Shown: positions 12,701 through 27,700 of the stretch, one piece after another
Position numbering within the stretch: the first letter of the stretch is position 1
Layout of the letters: every line of letters starts with the position of its first letter
Source of the DNA: Anisus vortex
Taxonomy: Eukaryota > Mollusca > Gastropoda > Planorbidae
Assembly: GCA_949126835.1 (NCBI GenBank)
Contig: OX421494.1
Coordinates: 21,268,196 to 21,332,195, forward strand
Reading direction: 5' to 3'
Length of the DNA: 64,000 nucleotides
Notes under the pieces: model-generated
Seen by the model: the letters and a program-made list of their open reading frames with translations, nothing else
Databases searched by the model: none
Told to the model about the DNA's origin: nothing
Translations under genes and position numbers: made by a program

Positions 12701-15700
12701 GCCATTAGTCATAAGGAAAAGTAGTGTATCTGTTTCTACATTTAAGTCACTGCCCATACTCAAGTTCCTATCCCTATAGTAGGCTAACACAGACATGCCT
12801 ACCCCTAAGGACTAAAAAGAGGAACAATCTTGATGAAAAAGAGGATTTTTCAACAAAAAAGCGGAACACTCTTTATCTAACAATCTTTTATTAGTTTTAT
12901 AACAAAAAAAAAATAACATTAGCTATTTGAAATGTAGGTAGGCCTACGTTTTACAGACTATTCGCAATGGATCTAGCTCTAGATCTAGTGTAGGCCTACA
13001 GAGAACATTAAATTCACATGTTTTTCTATGCTGAATAAACTCCTCTGAATATTCCTTCCCATAACACTGAATTAGTTTTTTTACAGTTTGAACAAGTCAT
13101 ACTTAAACTTTCTGAATCAGGACGTTTAGATATTCACAATCTTAGCAATACAGTAAAGGAAAAGAAAATCCATTGCCAAACACGGGTAATATCGAAAAAA
13201 AAAAGTTAGAAAAGCCCAGAATATCTATTTTAATAAACCCAGAAAACCCAAGTCATGATAATTATAGCATTGTGACCTTATTTGTGCCTTTGTTTTATCA
13301 ACCTAGACACGGAATATATTTCAACACATGAAAAACCCAAACTTTCCGATTTGGCGGCGTAACAAAACTAGTAAAAAGAGGAACGGCGGAACAAAGTGTG
13401 TTTTTTTATTAAAAAAGCGGAACAAATACGCCAAAAGCGGAATGGTAGGCATGTCTGCTAACACTATAGTGGGTCGACACAAAAAAAAGTCTTTTGAAGT
13501 AGGCATGCCTATGCTTTCTAGACAGAACGGCGCCGGTTTGCGATGACGCGGTTTTGATGACACGCTATACAAGTGCCCTAACCTAATTACCATTAACATT
13601 GTTTGTAATGATTTCTAGTCAGATATATTCAGCATTGAGTGCATTTCATCAATGTATTGGTGAAAAAAATGACTTAGACTTCTAGATTAGGCGTAGTCAT
13701 TAGACCGATAAACTGATAGACCTAGTGCCACACCGACTAGGCCTATACCTAGACCCAAAATCGTCTGCCTACATTTCCCACATTGATAGAAAAAACACAT
13801 TGTAGGCCTACGCATACGATATAATAATTAGTAACACCATGTAGGGCCTACACCTTTAAAAAGTTAATATGATATCGGCGCAGGCGTACATTGCGAATAA
13901 CTCCTCTCGTAGGGCTAGCTAAATAGGCTTACTGGAATTTTTACCATATGATATAAGATAGCGTCTTAAACGTCATCGTTTTCTTTTAAACTAATAAAAA
14001 GACCTGTTTCTGTGTATTTTGATATAAATATATTTCAAAATAAATTAATTTGGCAAAATATGTCGGTTCGTTGACCCCAAGTAGGCGCCGCGCGTGGCGT
14101 AATCAGGCATTCTCAACATTGATCGCGAAAATAGGCACCTTAGTCCTTATCATTATCTAATCTAGCCGACACCAAACTGTGGGAGAGGGAATGAAAGAGG
14201 AGGAAGAGCTGTATGTATACCATCTTTACCGTCACAAAGCGAGAAGGGATAGGCTTGGCGTACGTAGCAAGCATAAGCGAACAAGCGGGTGGTGGGCCTG
14301 TTGAACTAGGGACACGTGTTGGAGAAGGAAAAAATAGGGGCCAGCTCAATTTTTCAGGACATTTCAGGAGATTTTGCACTTTTTTTAAATTTCTGGAGGA
14401 TTTCAGGACATCCTGAAATTTCAGGCGGCCGCGGGAACCCTGCTAACAATTTTTGACATAAAACAGTGCCTTTTTTTAGTTTTAAAGACATGTTTGCAAT
14501 GTACTGAATCCATCAGATTACAAATGTTTTAAGGAACATGTCGAGCAACTTACTCCAGGGGTATGATATTTAACAGGTATCCAACGCTCTTCCTCTCTTT
14601 TCTGATTGATATATTCATAACTGGCCATTCGCCGAGCTCTGAATTCTTCACTTTCACCTCTGGATACCTTCATGTTGACAGGTGTTGCTTCTTCCTCTGC
14701 CTCATCTTGGGAAGACTCACCTAAACATTCATTTAAATGACGTAACATAAACGATTACATTATTTTCATTAATAGATTCTATTGATTACATACAAAACTA
14801 TTTCACAAAATTAGAGTTTTTTTTAGAGATTTAGAGTTGTTAAATATATTTAAAAAAATGAAATAACAAACAATTGAAAGAAACTGAACAAATAAAATTG
14901 CATAGTAAAGTATTAAATATGCACCTCCGTCTCCAAAAGTTGCACTAGCCTCTGAGCGATGTCTGGTATCAGCTTTGTCTAAATAATCAAAACTTGGTCT
15001 CATTTGCACCACAGCTGTTAGTGGTGTTAGATGGAGCTCACCTTTTGAGTGATATAGGAAATGTTACATGTAAGAAGGAAACAAAAAAAAAAGTAATTAA
15101 ATATTGCACCTACCCATACCATTGTTATAGAAAATTACAATGATTATGGAATTTACACAAATTAAAGATCCAGATATTTCAGCAACATACAAAACATTTA
15201 CTGGAGCATAAAAGGTGCCAACCCTAATAATTATTTATCATATATATTCTTAATTTCAATAAAAAAAAATACTAAGTGCTATTACAAGGCAATTTATTCA
15301 TCATAATAAATTATGGATGAGACCTTCTATTTATATCACACAAGTATAATTATGATTTATAATGTTATTACGGCTAGAGCCCCCATTCAATTTATGAAAA
15401 ATAATAGTTATAGTATTGTTATTATTAGTGTGAGTATCCTTGTATTAGTGAAGATCTTATTATATCATTCTGAAGTTTATTTGTAGTTGTCTAGAGTATT
15501 CCGTGGTTCTTAGTATCCCCTGGCAATTCACATAGCGTAGTTTTAGAGTTTACAGTTGATTTACTTCATGTATAACTATTTATGTGGCTCATATTATACA
15601 GCAAGAACCTCGATGTTGAGTGGTAGTGTAGATTATTAATATAGTTGAATAAATATTACACATACACACATGTAGATAACTTTGAAATATTGACGTTAAC

Positions 15701-18700
15701 CAAGTTGTGTAGAAAGCAACGATAAATTTGGTTTAATTTACAACATCAATCCAGTAGGAATCCAAATAATATTATATACACAGTCAAGAAATACACATAT
15801 TCCAATTAGTAATGAATATCCTCAATGAACATATAGCATTGTAGTTAATAGTAGAACAATAAATTTTCCATCATACAAATCAAATAGAAACGATACTCAG
15901 AGCGGAGAATATTCGATGTTACTAGATCGGATGCAAGCCAAGAACTGACTAAAAGGTCGAATCGCGTAGAAATATATTACGGGTCAATCGTTGGAAAAAC
16001 CAGACAGCCTAGTGACACGAATATTTTAATCAAGCCCGCATGTTGACTGCGTGATCAGGTACTTTTTATTAAGAACAAGCAATAATGCTCTAACAAAATA
16101 AGGAGAGACCGGACGGCCTTGACACGCTGTAGGTGCATGCACAGTTCATGTTTTTATCGAGGTTAATAAAAAACAATAATGCTCAAATTAGGTTAGGAAA
16201 AACCCGGGGAAAACCGTGAGCTGAGAAATATTTTATATCGTTTAAACGCAATTCGCTTAAATGATTTAGTTGGTTTATTAACATTACAATGTAGGGAATT
16301 TACGTTTCGTAACAGTCGCCCATACCAAAAGGAAAAGAACATTGCATACTAAACAATAGAAGTGTGCAATTTCTTTTAGAACCGCCTGCACTTAACTTTA
16401 GTTCTAAACAATATACAAAAAAAACTGACTCCACCTGGGTAGTCCGTTAAATAAGACAAGTAAGGGAAATAATTTATTCTATTAAACCCTCATCATATAG
16501 GATCTCAAGTTATCCTTAGACCATAACACATGTTCGCGTTATTCTAAAAAAATTATACTCTCTGAGATATCATTCCTCATAAACATCATCATCTTATTTA
16601 TAAGGTGAAAATCAACATAACTAATGTTATCATATTAAACAATTCAATCATTAATTAATTCAACTTAAATGAAATTAATATTTAAATAAACTTAAGAGTA
16701 AGAATTTAATCTTAAGTGTGTAAGCATGTGAAGTGTATGCACATTACTCTATTTTGGTTTTTACATAATCACAACTATAGTTTGATTGTTTCAAAATAAG
16801 GATGTACATTTCTGTTCATTCATTATCTTACTAATAAAGATAATTACGTTCATAAATCCATAATATTTATAAGTAACTTATTAGGTTCTTTCTTTTTTTT
16901 TCTACAACAATAATAATATTTGTTTTAGCAAATGGAAATATTCATGGCATAAAATAAGGCATAAGATATTACATAAAATAATCACAACACATTCATATAT
17001 TCATGCATTAATATTTTAAATGATCCAATTCTCTTAGGATTATCAGAATATATACATGAAGTTATCCCTTTATACATTTGTTACATACGCGATAGGGTGT
17101 CCGCGACGATGTTATCTTTTCCAGATAAGTGAGTTATTTTTAAGTTGTAAGCTTGAATGAACAAACTCCATCTTAGAATGCGCTGATTTTGTTTGATGCG
17201 GGAAAGAAATACTAGTGGATTGTGATCAGTGAATATCTCGATTGGGAACTGAGAACCATTTACATAGTAATTGAAATGTTTCAATGCTTGGATAAGTCCT
17301 AGTAATTCCTGCTCTATTGTGCTATAATTTACCTCATGTGGGTTAAATTTTTTTGAACAAAAGCTAATGGGATGTTCAAGTGAATCATCTCCTATTTGTG
17401 AGATTACCGCGCCCATTCCTGTATTACACGAGTCTACCGTTATTCTGAAAGGTTTAGTATAATCAGGTGAGACTAATACTGGTGCCTTGGTCAGTATGTC
17501 TTTTATATTATTAAAGGCTTGGTCACATTCCTGAGTCCACTTAAATTGAATTTTCTTTCTTAAGAGATTTGTCAAAGGGCAAGTGATAATAGAAAAGTTT
17601 TTACAAAACTTCCTGTAGTACCCGGCCATACCCAGAAATCCTCGAAGTTGTTTCTGCGTTTTAGGGACAGGGAATTCCTGTATAGCTTTGACTTTGGCAT
17701 TCACTGGTTTTACTTTGCCATTACCCACTACATGACCTAAATATTCAATTTCTGCATGGCAAAATTGACTTTTAACTAGGTTTATAGTAAGATTAGCCTG
17801 TTTTAGTTTTTGGAATAATAGTTTCAACTGATCTAGATGATCATTAAAGTTATTACTGAACACTACGATATCGTCCAGATATGCATGGCATTGTGGGATA
17901 TCATGGATAATAGTGTTTATTAGTCTTTGAAAACTAGCTGGAGCATTGACCATTCCGAATGGCATTACTTTAAACTTATATAATCCATCAGGAGTAACAA
18001 AAGTTGATACCTCCTGAGCCCTATCTGTTAATGGGATTTGGAAATAAGCTGTTAGTAAGTCAATCTTAGTTACATAGTTTGCAGTGCTTACTCTATCGAT
18101 TAAATCATCTATCCGTGGTATGGGATACGAATCTGTTTTTGTCACTTGGTTTAATTTCCTATAGTCTACACAAAAGCGTAGTGAACCATCAGATTTGGGA
18201 ACCAACACACATGGGGATGACCAATCACTGTTACTGTGAGTAATTATATCATTGCTCAGCATATAATCAATTTCTTTACGGATGTGTTCAAGTTGTATGG
18301 GATTAACCCTATACGGATGTTGTTTGACAGGTTTAACATTATCATCTTTTAAAACTACATCATGGGTAACCAAAGTTGTTTTGTTAGGAACATCACTAAA
18401 CAAATTTACATGATCATAGATTAAACCCTTGATAGAAGTCTGTTCACCTGAGTCTAGATGTGCCAGTTTATCATTGAGGTTTTTAAGTGCTTCAGTGTTC
18501 TGAAGTTTACTTTCTATGATTGTCTTTTTAAATTTAGGCGGGGGTGTTTCAACAGTTTTGATAGCACTCACTGGCCTAATGTCAGTTTGTTCTTCCCTAA
18601 CAACATAAGGTTTTAGCATGTTTATATGGCACAGTCTCTGTGTTTTCCTTCTATCAGGGGTTTTTACAAGGTATGTTACATCACTGATTTTATCTAAAAC

Positions 18701-21700
18701 CTGATATGGTCCTGTATATTTTGCACTCAGGGGTTGTCCAGACAATTGGGTCAACATGAGGACTTTATCACCAGGATGGAAACATCGGGATCTGGCCTTG
18801 ACATCATAGTACCCTTTCATTCTTTTCTGAGCCTGCAAAAGATTATCTTTAACATGATTAAAAGCATGATAGATTCTATTGCTAAATTGTTCCACATAAG
18901 CTACGAGTCCAGTCTCTTCATCAGAATTTAACAAGGTTTCCTGCAACAGTTTTAGAGGTCCTCGAACTGAATGTCCAAACACTAACTCGAACGGACTGAA
19001 TCCAAGAGATTCCTGCACAGTTTCTCTAGTCGCGAAAAGAGCGAATGGAATACCGCGATCCCAGTCTTCAGTGTTCTCAAAACAGTATGTGCGGAGCATG
19101 GTTTTCAGAGTCTGATGATATCTTTCTAGGGCACCTTGGCTTTGCGGATGGTACGCAGTTGAAGTTGCATGTTGGATGCCTAGTTTCTTTAAGACCTGGT
19201 TAAACAGCTTTGATGTAAAGTTAGATCCTTGGTCTGACTGTATAGTCTTTGGAAGACCGTATCTTGAACAAAATGCAATCAGTGCGTCAGATATCTTATC
19301 TGCGTTAATGGTGCGTAGCGGAATAGCTTCAGGATATCTCGTGGCAGTGCACATTATAGTGAATAAGTACTGGTGTCCTGTCTTTGTTTTAGGCAAAGGA
19401 CCTACACAGTCTATTAGCAAGTGGCTAAATGGTTCTGCAAAGGCGGGTATTGGCTTTAGAGGTGCTACCGGTATAGTCTGGTTAGGTTTACCAACTATCT
19501 GGCATGTATTGCATGACTTGCAGTATTTTGTGACGTCACGATGTAGTCCAGGCCAATAGAAGTACGGAAGAATTCGACGGTAAGTCTTGTTCACTCCTAG
19601 ATGACCAGCATATGGCGTGTCATGAGCCATGTGTAAGATGTCATTACGATATATGGCTGGTACCACAATCTGACTTCCTTCTCTGCAATTGTCATTATCA
19701 CATTTCACATCTCTCCATTTTTGCATTAATATTCCCTCCTTCAGAAAAAATCCATTTCCGTTCATTTCTGCCTCCTGTTCAGTTATCACCTTTTTCTTCA
19801 GGTGTTTAATTCCTGAATCTCTATTCTGTTCTAATAGGAGTAATTGTCGAGGTGACAAATTACTTTCAGTAGTCTTGACTGAGGGACCACTCAAGATGTC
19901 AGCCAGGAAAGTTGCCTGTAGGTCAATTTCTGGTTCTATTTTTGACTTTGACATGGTTTCGACAGACTTTTGTTGTTGGGCCATACCTCTCGTGACGATG
20001 CATATAGGTTTGATAAAGCTCTCACTTTTATTGAGGTATTGTTTTTTCTTGGATATGGAATGCACCACATCTCCAGCAATATCATTTCCCAGTATTAAAG
20101 AAACGCCTTTAAACGGAAGTGATTTGTACACACCCACAACTACATTTCCAGTGAAGTACGCACTCTTCAGCTGTATTTGATGCAAAGGAACTTGTACATT
20201 TTTCCTTGATACACCTTGAATAGTAAGATCCTGTCCTGTATATGTCGATTGTGACGTAGGAACAGTATTCTCTAAAAGTAGTGAAACCTCAGCCCCTGTA
20301 TCACGGAGTATTCTGATGTTCTTTTCACTAGTGACACCATTTATTATGGATGACACGGTACCTTCTTCAATGAATGGTAAACAATTGCTTGGTATCTCAG
20401 TATCGATGAGATCTGTATCCAAGTTATTTTTGTAAGAGGTATGTTTAGTACTCATGGTGGTTCTATCTGATATAGACTCCTTGGAGCTCAGATTAGAATT
20501 AGAATTATTGAAAACCATTGTCTCTATTTTAGGAACTATTTCTGGTTTCAAGTTTCCTAGATACGTGTGTTTTGTCAGGTTATCTGCATTAGCACTAGGT
20601 ATCTCTGTTTGAGTTCTAATATCCTTCTTTACATTTTCATGAGTTCTTTGTTTTGGCATTGCTACATACGATAAGACAACATTCTTTTTATTCGGGTTCC
20701 CATTCAATATCCAGCACTTTTCCTTAGTATGTCCAATTCGTTTACAATGGCTACAGGTTGGCTTGGAATTTGTTGGACCTTCATTGCTCTGCTGATGTCT
20801 CTTTGATTGATAGGATTCATTTGGATTTATGGTTTTCTTTTCTACCTTCATATCTCGATTCTGGAATTTAGATTTATCAACGGTTGTAAATTTATTGCTG
20901 GAATGGATAATAACATATTCGTCTGCCATTACTGCTGCTGTTTCTACTTGTTCTACACCTTTGTCTGCTAAATGTATTCTTACATCACCTCTGATGTTAT
21001 TGTTAAAGTCTTCCATTAGCATAAGATTAGCTAATTTATCAAAGTCTTTGTTTACACCTTTGGATCGAATCCATCTTTCAAAATATTTCTTTTTCTGTCT
21101 TAGAAAATCAACATGGGATTGTTCCTGTTCTTTCTTAGACTCACGAAACACTTTTCTATATTTTTCAGGTGTTAGTGCATAACTTAGCAGTACTCTATTC
21201 TTGATCAGTTCATAATCATACAATTCCTCTTCAGTAAGACTTAATACAACATCAAGTGCCTTTCCTTTGTTCAGAGCTGAGCGTAGAAGTATAGCTTTCT
21301 TGCCCTCGGGAAATTGATAGTCTCTAGCGTTTCTCTCGAAAATCATGAAGAACTCTTCCACCAAATTATCTTCAAAAACTGGAATATGTTTCTTAAACTT
21401 ATACAGTTCTGCATCTGCTTCAGAGCTTGCATTCGAATGATTTGACGTACGAGACCTTGCTAGCTCAATTCTTTCTTGGCTTGCTATTTTCTCTTTTGCT
21501 ATTTCTAACTCAATTCTCTTGTTTTCTCTTTCCAATTCTATCTCCATCTTCCTCATCTCAAGTTTAAATTTCAATTCTTCACTTAAGTCACCAGTTGTAT
21601 GCTTCACTCTTTGTGTTATAGTAAAAGGTAATTCATCATCTGATTCATCATTAATGTTATCATTAGCAGTAGTTTCTTCAATAATTAGTGTACCTTGTTT

Positions 21701-24700
21701 TCTTAAACACTCAGTTACCTCTTGAAGTAATTTAGTTTTTGATGGCCTAGTTTCTGTGATAGAAATGCCCAATGATTTAGCCAATTCTTTTAATTGTATC
21801 ATTGACATTTTATTAAGCTGTTCTGAGGTTAGATCAAATATCTCTGGATCCAATGTAAGATTATTTGTGGCTTCCATTTTATTATTATTAAAAGTTACTA
21901 TAAATCTTGTTAATAATACAATAAAGAGTCCAACTTACTTTCTGTCCTTTGAATAATTCACTACACCACACAGTTCAGATTTGTCACAACAAGGTCATAA
22001 AAATAATACTTTCTTAGAGTTACTTTGTTCGATAAGGTAATGCACAAGATAATTTTCCAGGCTGAATAGTTAAGTTTTCCGATTCTCAATAGCAATGTTC
22101 AATTCAATCACAATCTTTAGTATATTGTATATTGTTCATATTTTCCAACACAATCCATCCAAGTTACGAGTATGTATTACGGCAGTTGTAAATAGTTTGT
22201 GTAAATAGTATAACGATTCTTGAAATTGAAGTAAATCCTCTAAACGTTTGTTAGTAAATCACTGACGAGCAAAACCCATTTTATTACAAGGCAATTTATT
22301 CATCATAATAAATTATGGATGAGACCTTCTATTTATATCACACAAGTATAATTATGATTTATAATGTTATTACGGCTAGAGCCCCCATTCAATTTATGAA
22401 AAATAATAGTTATAGTATTGTTATTATTAGTGTGAGTATCCTTGTATTAGTGAAGATCTTATATCATTCTGAAGTTTATTTGTAGTTGTCTAGAGTATTC
22501 CGTGGTTCTTAGTATCCCCTGGCAATTCACATAGCGTAGTTTTAGAGTTTACAGTTGATTTACTTCATGTATAACTATTTATGTGGCTCATATTATACAG
22601 CAAGAACCTTGATGTTGAGTGGTAGTGTAGATTATTAATATAGTTGAATAAATATTACACATACACACATGTAGATAACTTTGAAATATTGACGTTAACC
22701 AAGTTGTGTAGAAAGCAACGATAAATTTGGTTTAATTTACAACATCAATCCAGTAGGAATCCAAATAATATTATATACACAGTCAAGAAATACACATATT
22801 CCAATTAGTAATGAATATCCTCAATGAACATATAGCATTGTAGTTAATAGTAGAACAATAAATTTTCCATCATACAAATCAAATAGAAACGATACTCAGA
22901 GCGGAGAATATTCGATGTTACTAGATCGGATGCAAGCCAAGAACTGACTAAAAGGTCGAATCGCGTAGAAATATATTACGGGTCAATCGTTGGAAAAACC
23001 AGACAGCCTAGTGACACGAATATTTTAATCAAGCCCGCATGTTGACTGCGTGATCAGGTACTTTTTATTAAGAACAAGCAATAATGCTCTAACAAAATAA
23101 GGAGAGACCGGACGGCCTTGACACGCTGTAGGTGCATGCACAGTTCATGTTTTTATCGAGGTTAATAAAAAACAATAATGCTCAAATTAGGTTAGGAAAA
23201 ACCCGGGGAAAACCGTGAGCTGAGAAATATTTTATATCGTTTAAACGCAATTCGCTTAAATGATTTAGTTGGTTTATTAACATTACAATGTAGGGAATTT
23301 ACGTTTCGTAACAGTGCTTATAAAGAATGATGAAACGATAGCATTCCATCCATTTAAATAGTTTTATCACACCAAGTTCAGCACTAACCATCCTTTAAAA
23401 GTCCAACAGCATACTGGCAATTGGTGAAAGATTTCACATAAGGTGGACAAGAAAGTATGATTTTGTCCATCTCTGACCTGTACAGAGAAATTTATAATTA
23501 AGAAATCTGTACCAACAAAAACCTTTGAAACATTTTACCTTTAACATTTTAAATCTGACCATTATTTTTCTAACAGTCCTCTTCTTCATAAGAAAATAGA
23601 AACAATCAAAGATAATATATTACAATTAATGTAATCACACACATGAAATTCATATTCATCTCGCCTATACCTAACAAAGCCATTTCAATATAAATATTTA
23701 AATGCAATTTAAAATAATGAAATACCAAATTACTAAAACTAGGGATAACTGTGTAGATATTTGAACTTGTTTGCTGCAGAATACATAAAATATGTAAAAT
23801 GTACTTTTTTTTCAAAGCAAAAATAAGTGGGATTTATTCAAAAATATTTATTTTCGATTGGTTTATAAGTCTACATTCAGTATCAAAATGAAAGATCAGG
23901 CTATTACATTTTTCAGCTTATTTGCAAAAAGCTAATATTTTCCATCACAAAAAAACAAAAACAAAACAAGCATGATATTGAGACAAAGCACAGTTTATGT
24001 TTTAGAAGACTGTAATGTGTGCAAAGTAAATCTTACCTTGTGAAGAAACGTTCAGAGGTAGGAGGGACATTTCCATCCACATTGACAGCTATCTGTTCAC
24101 CTTTGCTTCTAGAATAGTTTTTGCTGTAGGTATCTAAAGCCAATGTCATTTCAATCTAAGAATAAGGAAAACAAAATTGTAACACAGATTTTTGTTTTTT
24201 AAACGATAGTCACATTTATAAAAACAATTAGGACTAAGTCCAGGTTAGGTCTAAGTCTAATTCAATGAAAATGAAAAGAGCAAATTTTTTTTTAAATAGC
24301 TAAGACACTAGTTGGTACCATCAGCACTGTTCTATTTACACTAACATCAGTTTGTTTTATTAGCCAATTAAAAGGGGTAGGACAAAAAAATCTCTCTGAG
24401 TTTCTTTTTATTTGTGTGCTACTTTAGAAACTAGAAAATGAAGGCAAAGTATTTTGTTTTGGTCAGCAATGATTAGCTTTAATTATAATAAATAATATAA
24501 TTACTCCATACTGTAAGTTACAATAAGCATTAGTTGCACATGTTAGTAATATTCTTGAACAATTCTGGAAAATGTAAAATGGTAGGCATGTCTAAAGTAT
24601 ATACCAGGGTTGTGGAGTCGCTAGATAAATGTTCCGACTCCAACTCCGACTCCTCAGTTTTTTGTACTTCCGACTCCAACTCCAGGTACCCAAAATTTCA

Positions 24701-27700
24701 TCCGACTCTTTGACTCCATGGTCTTGGTATATACACGTATAAGACTTTGAAGCTATTATTTTCCATTATATATATAATTTCTTATGTCGCAAAAGAAAAA
24801 ATCAATATTACCTTCTTTTGCTGAGGCTTAACTCTAGCTGATAAATGATCAAAATTGCCATATCCTTGATTTAAAGGCCTCAGAGGATACTGCAAATATG
24901 AATGATTTAGTACTATGGTGCTATGGTACTAAGACTAGAAACAAAACCATGAGAATATAAATGGAACACAACTTGGCTAAATTTATTATATTATAACTTT
25001 GTTTTCTTACCTGCATCACATATAAATTTTCTGACAGACTTTTAGATAAAAACACATCAATCTGGAAAAAATAAATTGAAATCTACATTCAAGCTGTAGA
25101 GAGTCAGGACATAACCAGGAACAATATAGAACAGTAAAGACTAGGTGTGTTAAAACAACTCAGAAATGCAATTTTCGTTTTCAAAACCAAAATCTTTTTT
25201 GAAGCTTTCAGTTTTGGTCAAGGATGGGCTAATCATTTATACGTAGTGGCCCATGGCTTTTTTGTTATACTGATCTAAATATTTGACAATACTTATGTTG
25301 GACTCACACCAAAAATTTCATTAAATAGCTTGCCAAGACTACATTTATAAACGTAAATTAAATAGTCTTAGATACTGTTTTTTTTTTCAAATCTCAACTA
25401 TTGCCCTCGTATACAAGAATACTTGTGAAGTTACAATGAACACAGTAAGTCTTCTGAGCATCCTTTTGTGCATACTTGAGACTAGGGATGTTAAAACCGG
25501 TTTGTTTTCAAAACCGGTTTGTTTTCAAAACCGGTTTGTTTTCAAAACTGGTTTTTGGTTCTATAAAATCGGTTTAAAACCAGATTTTGATCTCCCCCCC
25601 CCCCCCCCGCAATGTCACAAGTCACAGGCCGGAAAAGACAAATGAGCGTAGTTTTGTAGGTGTATTTGAAAAATAGTTCAAACTTAATAAGTGTTTGCAT
25701 AGCATTCAAGAGGTTGATTTGTGTGAATACATTATGATTTTGTACACTTTACCATAACATTCTTTAGAAATAAAAAAAATATGGGCTAATTGATTAAAAC
25801 CGATAATAGCTTTCAATAGTGATAATTTGTGCCCCGTGGACTTAGACTTGTAAAATAATGTATTGAATAGGATCATGTAGCGCCAATCAAAAGTAAAAAG
25901 AATTTGTATTTAATGCTGCCGTTAATAATAAAGCACAGACGCGGTGTCTAGCCGAATTGTTCAGGGTCACAGGACAAAACTAGTTTGCTCTCTCCATTGC
26001 GTACATCAAAGAGTCGTCGGCGGCATCCGCCCGTCTCGAGTGACGATGGTGTAGCTTCATGGGTGAGGTATCCAACTGCACCTCCAAGAATGGCTGTGTA
26101 GGCCAACCCGGGAGGGGCAATCCCTGCCACACTTGAGGCACACCAAACAGTAGCGCACATCTAAACGATGAGCCGACATTTGGTTTAATGTTGTTTTTAT
26201 CGCAAGCCATAGTTGGTATTTGGAGAAAAAAAAAAGAAACACAATATCTAAGACTAAAAAGTATTAGCAAGGCATTTCAAGAATTGTTTTGCGTGAATCC
26301 AACATTTTTTTTTAAATATTTCCATCAGAACCAATAAAAAAATAATATAAAGGGTGTGCTACTTGAAGTAATGATTACCTTCCAACCAACAAACCGAAAT
26401 CCGGTTTGAAAAATCAAAACCGGTTTTCAGATTCAAAACCAGAATCCGGTATTCCGGTTTTCGTTTAACATCCCTACTTGAGACCCCAAAACTCCTGCCA
26501 ACTTACAGTGAGGACAGAGAAAGCAAAATCAGCAGAGCAAGAAAGAGGTGATGGGGGTTGGATAGGGCAGATCCTTTGTAATCTGCTATTCAGTGTCAAT
26601 AGGCAGGCGTTTTATTATTTTAATTTAAAGTAAACTTAAAGTTTTAAAGTAGAAATCCCAAGGAAAGGGTAAAAGATGCAGATGCAGGCAAAGAAACAGC
26701 CATTGACGTGACTTAGACTACTTAGAGTATGAGTAGGCCTACAGTCTTAGACTAGAGGCTGACACCAAAAAAAGATGGTGAGATGGATTACATCTGGCCT
26801 GGTAAGCTACCTGAAATGGCTGAAAGACAGTCTTAGACTAGAGGCTGACACCAAAAAAAGATGGTGAGATGGATTACATCTGGCCTGGTAGGCTACCTGA
26901 AATGGCTGAAAGAACGTATTTAGACAGTTACTGGTTAGAGACAGACAAATAAGAACAACAACACTGCCAACTAGTGCCAACGGGGCTTCATGTCATGACA
27001 TGGGCAGTAAGTAAGAATTAAAATATATCATAATTATGAATTATATTATAATAATAATTATTTCTATAACCTTTTTAATTTTGGTATTATTACTATTATA
27101 TATTACATTATTATTATTAGGCTTTAATTTTGCTTTAACTTTAAATTATTATTTTGTATTCTTTTTACACAAAATGGTAATTGTTTACCTGCGTTAGCCC
27201 ACGAGTTTTTTGGTTCTGTATGAAAAATTTTTTAAGATTCATGCCCAATTCGCACGAATCAAGTCATTATATGCCTCGCAAACGATATTTAGACTTAGAA
27301 AAAAAACATTTTTGAACGCGATTTTTTACTACTAATATAGACGAAACAACGCCATCTTGGCCTGTGACGTCACGGGGGAGTAGCGGACTCAATCCGCCAT
27401 TTTGTGCTAAAAGGTCACAGGTCAAGGGTTACCATGCCGCTTTAGTCTGTGACGTCACGGGAGAGGGGATTCCCTTGCATCCACATTGTGATTTAATTAG
27501 GTCAACGAGCTAAGGCTAAATTAAAGTTTAAAACGTTTGCAAGGCATATTAATTGATCTGATTCGTGCTGCATGCTTCCTTAGGTAAAAATCTTCATACA
27601 GAACCATGCTACTTGTTTAAAAAAAAGTATTTAAAACACATTCCTACCTTGAAGTGGGGAAGCTTGTCCATTTTTTTTCTATTTTCTCTTTACTCTTACA

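Larger units (their letters stand above)
12300..13620. mobile_element. TA-target MITE relic, copy 3, split by two insertions
   Basis: Shares with the 50153-51276 copy the CACCCTAATTT...GAAACTTTCCTT block (near 12432), AACAACCGATCAATA (after 12681) and TTTGTAATGATTTC (near 13600). The left terminus is degraded and I found no right terminus. It is interrupted by 12519-12681 and 12791-13456. Confidence 0.5.
11639..14441. mobile_element. hAT-like element with nested insertions, POLR3E intron 7
   Basis: The outer ends are CAGGGTTCC and GGAACCCTG, with FTCAGG-free, repeated TTTCAGGA motifs just inside both ends. CTAACA flanks both sides, a probable remnant of an 8-bp duplication. The interior contains a TA-target MITE relic, a 163-bp hAT MITE and a 666-bp MITE. 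No transposase frame is seen. Confidence 0.5.
15281..23313 (-). mobile_element. Full-length Gmr1-like Ty3/gypsy LTR retrotransposon in POLR3E intron 5
   Basis: An 8.0-kb element with LTRs at 15281-16314 and 22283-23313, flanked by GTGC or GTGCT at 15276-15280 and 23314-23318. One 1598-residue frame fills most of the interior. The LTRs differ by about one substitution and one 3-bp indel over 1.03 kb, so insertion was recent. The element lies in the same orientation as POLR3E, and its 5' end is about 75 bp below exon 5. About 770 bp between the frame and the 3' LTR shows nothing recognisable. The integrase-first order marks the Gmr1-like group. Confidence 0.9.

Noticed and set aside
19176..19559. 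Plus-strand open frames opposite the 1598-codon polyprotein
   Set aside because: Shadows of the minus-strand coding sequence without independent signals.
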